64,000 bases of DNA, from positions 62,001 to 126,000 of the forward strand of contig ONFA01000004.1 of the NCBI GenBank assembly GCA_900316975.1. The letters run 5' to 3'. The position numbers and the translations under genes are program-made. Below, piece after piece: positions 63,971 to 64,000 of this stretch (its first letter is position 1; every line of letters begins with the position of its first letter). The DNA is from an uncultured Prevotellaceae bacterium (GTDB lineage Bacteria > Bacteroidota > Bacteroidia > Bacteroidales > Bacteroidaceae). Below the pieces are notes generated by a model. It saw only the letters and a program-made list of their open reading frames with translations. It did no database searches and had not been told where the DNA came from.

Positions 63971-64000
63971 ATAAAGGGAAGCCTTCAGGCTTCCCTTTAT
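63971..64000. terminator. Terminator after the POT-family gene (at window edge)
   Basis: A perfect 13-bp stem (63971-63983 against 63988-64000) with a TTCA loop. The sequence after the stem lies outside the window. Confidence 0.8.

Overview
The window looks like chromosome from a Bacteroidales bacterium, most likely a plant-fibre-degrading Prevotella-type organism. The evidence is the recurrent Bacteroidota promoter signature (a TAnnTTTG box, in several cases with a TTTG about 20 nt upstream) before about 20 genes, a short primary sigma factor, secreted proteins with C-terminal tails resembling type IX secretion signals, a DUF4421 protein, and GH35/GH51/CE1/CE2 enzymes. I see no rRNA, tRNA, CRISPR array, intact insertion sequence or prophage.

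Layout. 1-2.9 kb: a minus-strand operon of a small secreted protein, a clostripain-family peptidase, an HPr-kinase-like P-loop protein and the start of an S24/S26 peptidase, running off the left edge. 2.9-10.7 kb: housekeeping genes (rpoD, an RluA-type pseudouridine synthase, rlmD, tex) plus a flavodoxin-like oxidoreductase and a CE1-type esterase. 11-26.5 kb: a Gfo/Idh/MocA oxidoreductase, a DUF4421 protein, and a striking trio of very large secreted proteins: two CotH-kinase-domain proteins flanking galE and a divergent secreted protein with a tyrosine-phosphatase domain. 26.7-33 kb: glmS-carA-carB. 33-44 kb: the accessory region. It holds orphan envelope proteins, 5' gene fragments duplicated nearby, a TraB/GumN protein framed by 56-nt direct repeats, a Crp/Fnr regulator, two stacked toxin-antitoxin modules (PIN/RelB-like and AbiE-like) and two long arrays of degenerate repeats that both keep an exact 23-nt period. 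44-55.6 kb: trmD, a Na/Pi cotransporter, a GH35 beta-galactosidase, the branched-chain amino acid operon ilvD-ilvB-ilvN-ilvC, and a riboflavin synthase. 55.7-64 kb: a lipoprotein-GH51-CE2 hemicellulose operon, a DUF1573 protein, yidC and a POT-family peptide transporter.

How it fits together. The esterases, arabinofuranosidase and beta-galactosidase suit growth on arabinoxylan or galactan, although there is no SusC/SusD pair here. The two CotH-domain proteins and the phosphatase-domain protein appear to share an export route and related domains, and they may form an extracytoplasmic phosphorylation/dephosphorylation set. The most unusual non-coding structure is the pair of 23-nt-period arrays (33.4-33.7 kb and 40.5-40.9 kb). 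They share an in-phase core, cannot be read as coding, and one is bounded by imperfect inverted repeats like a miniature transposable element.
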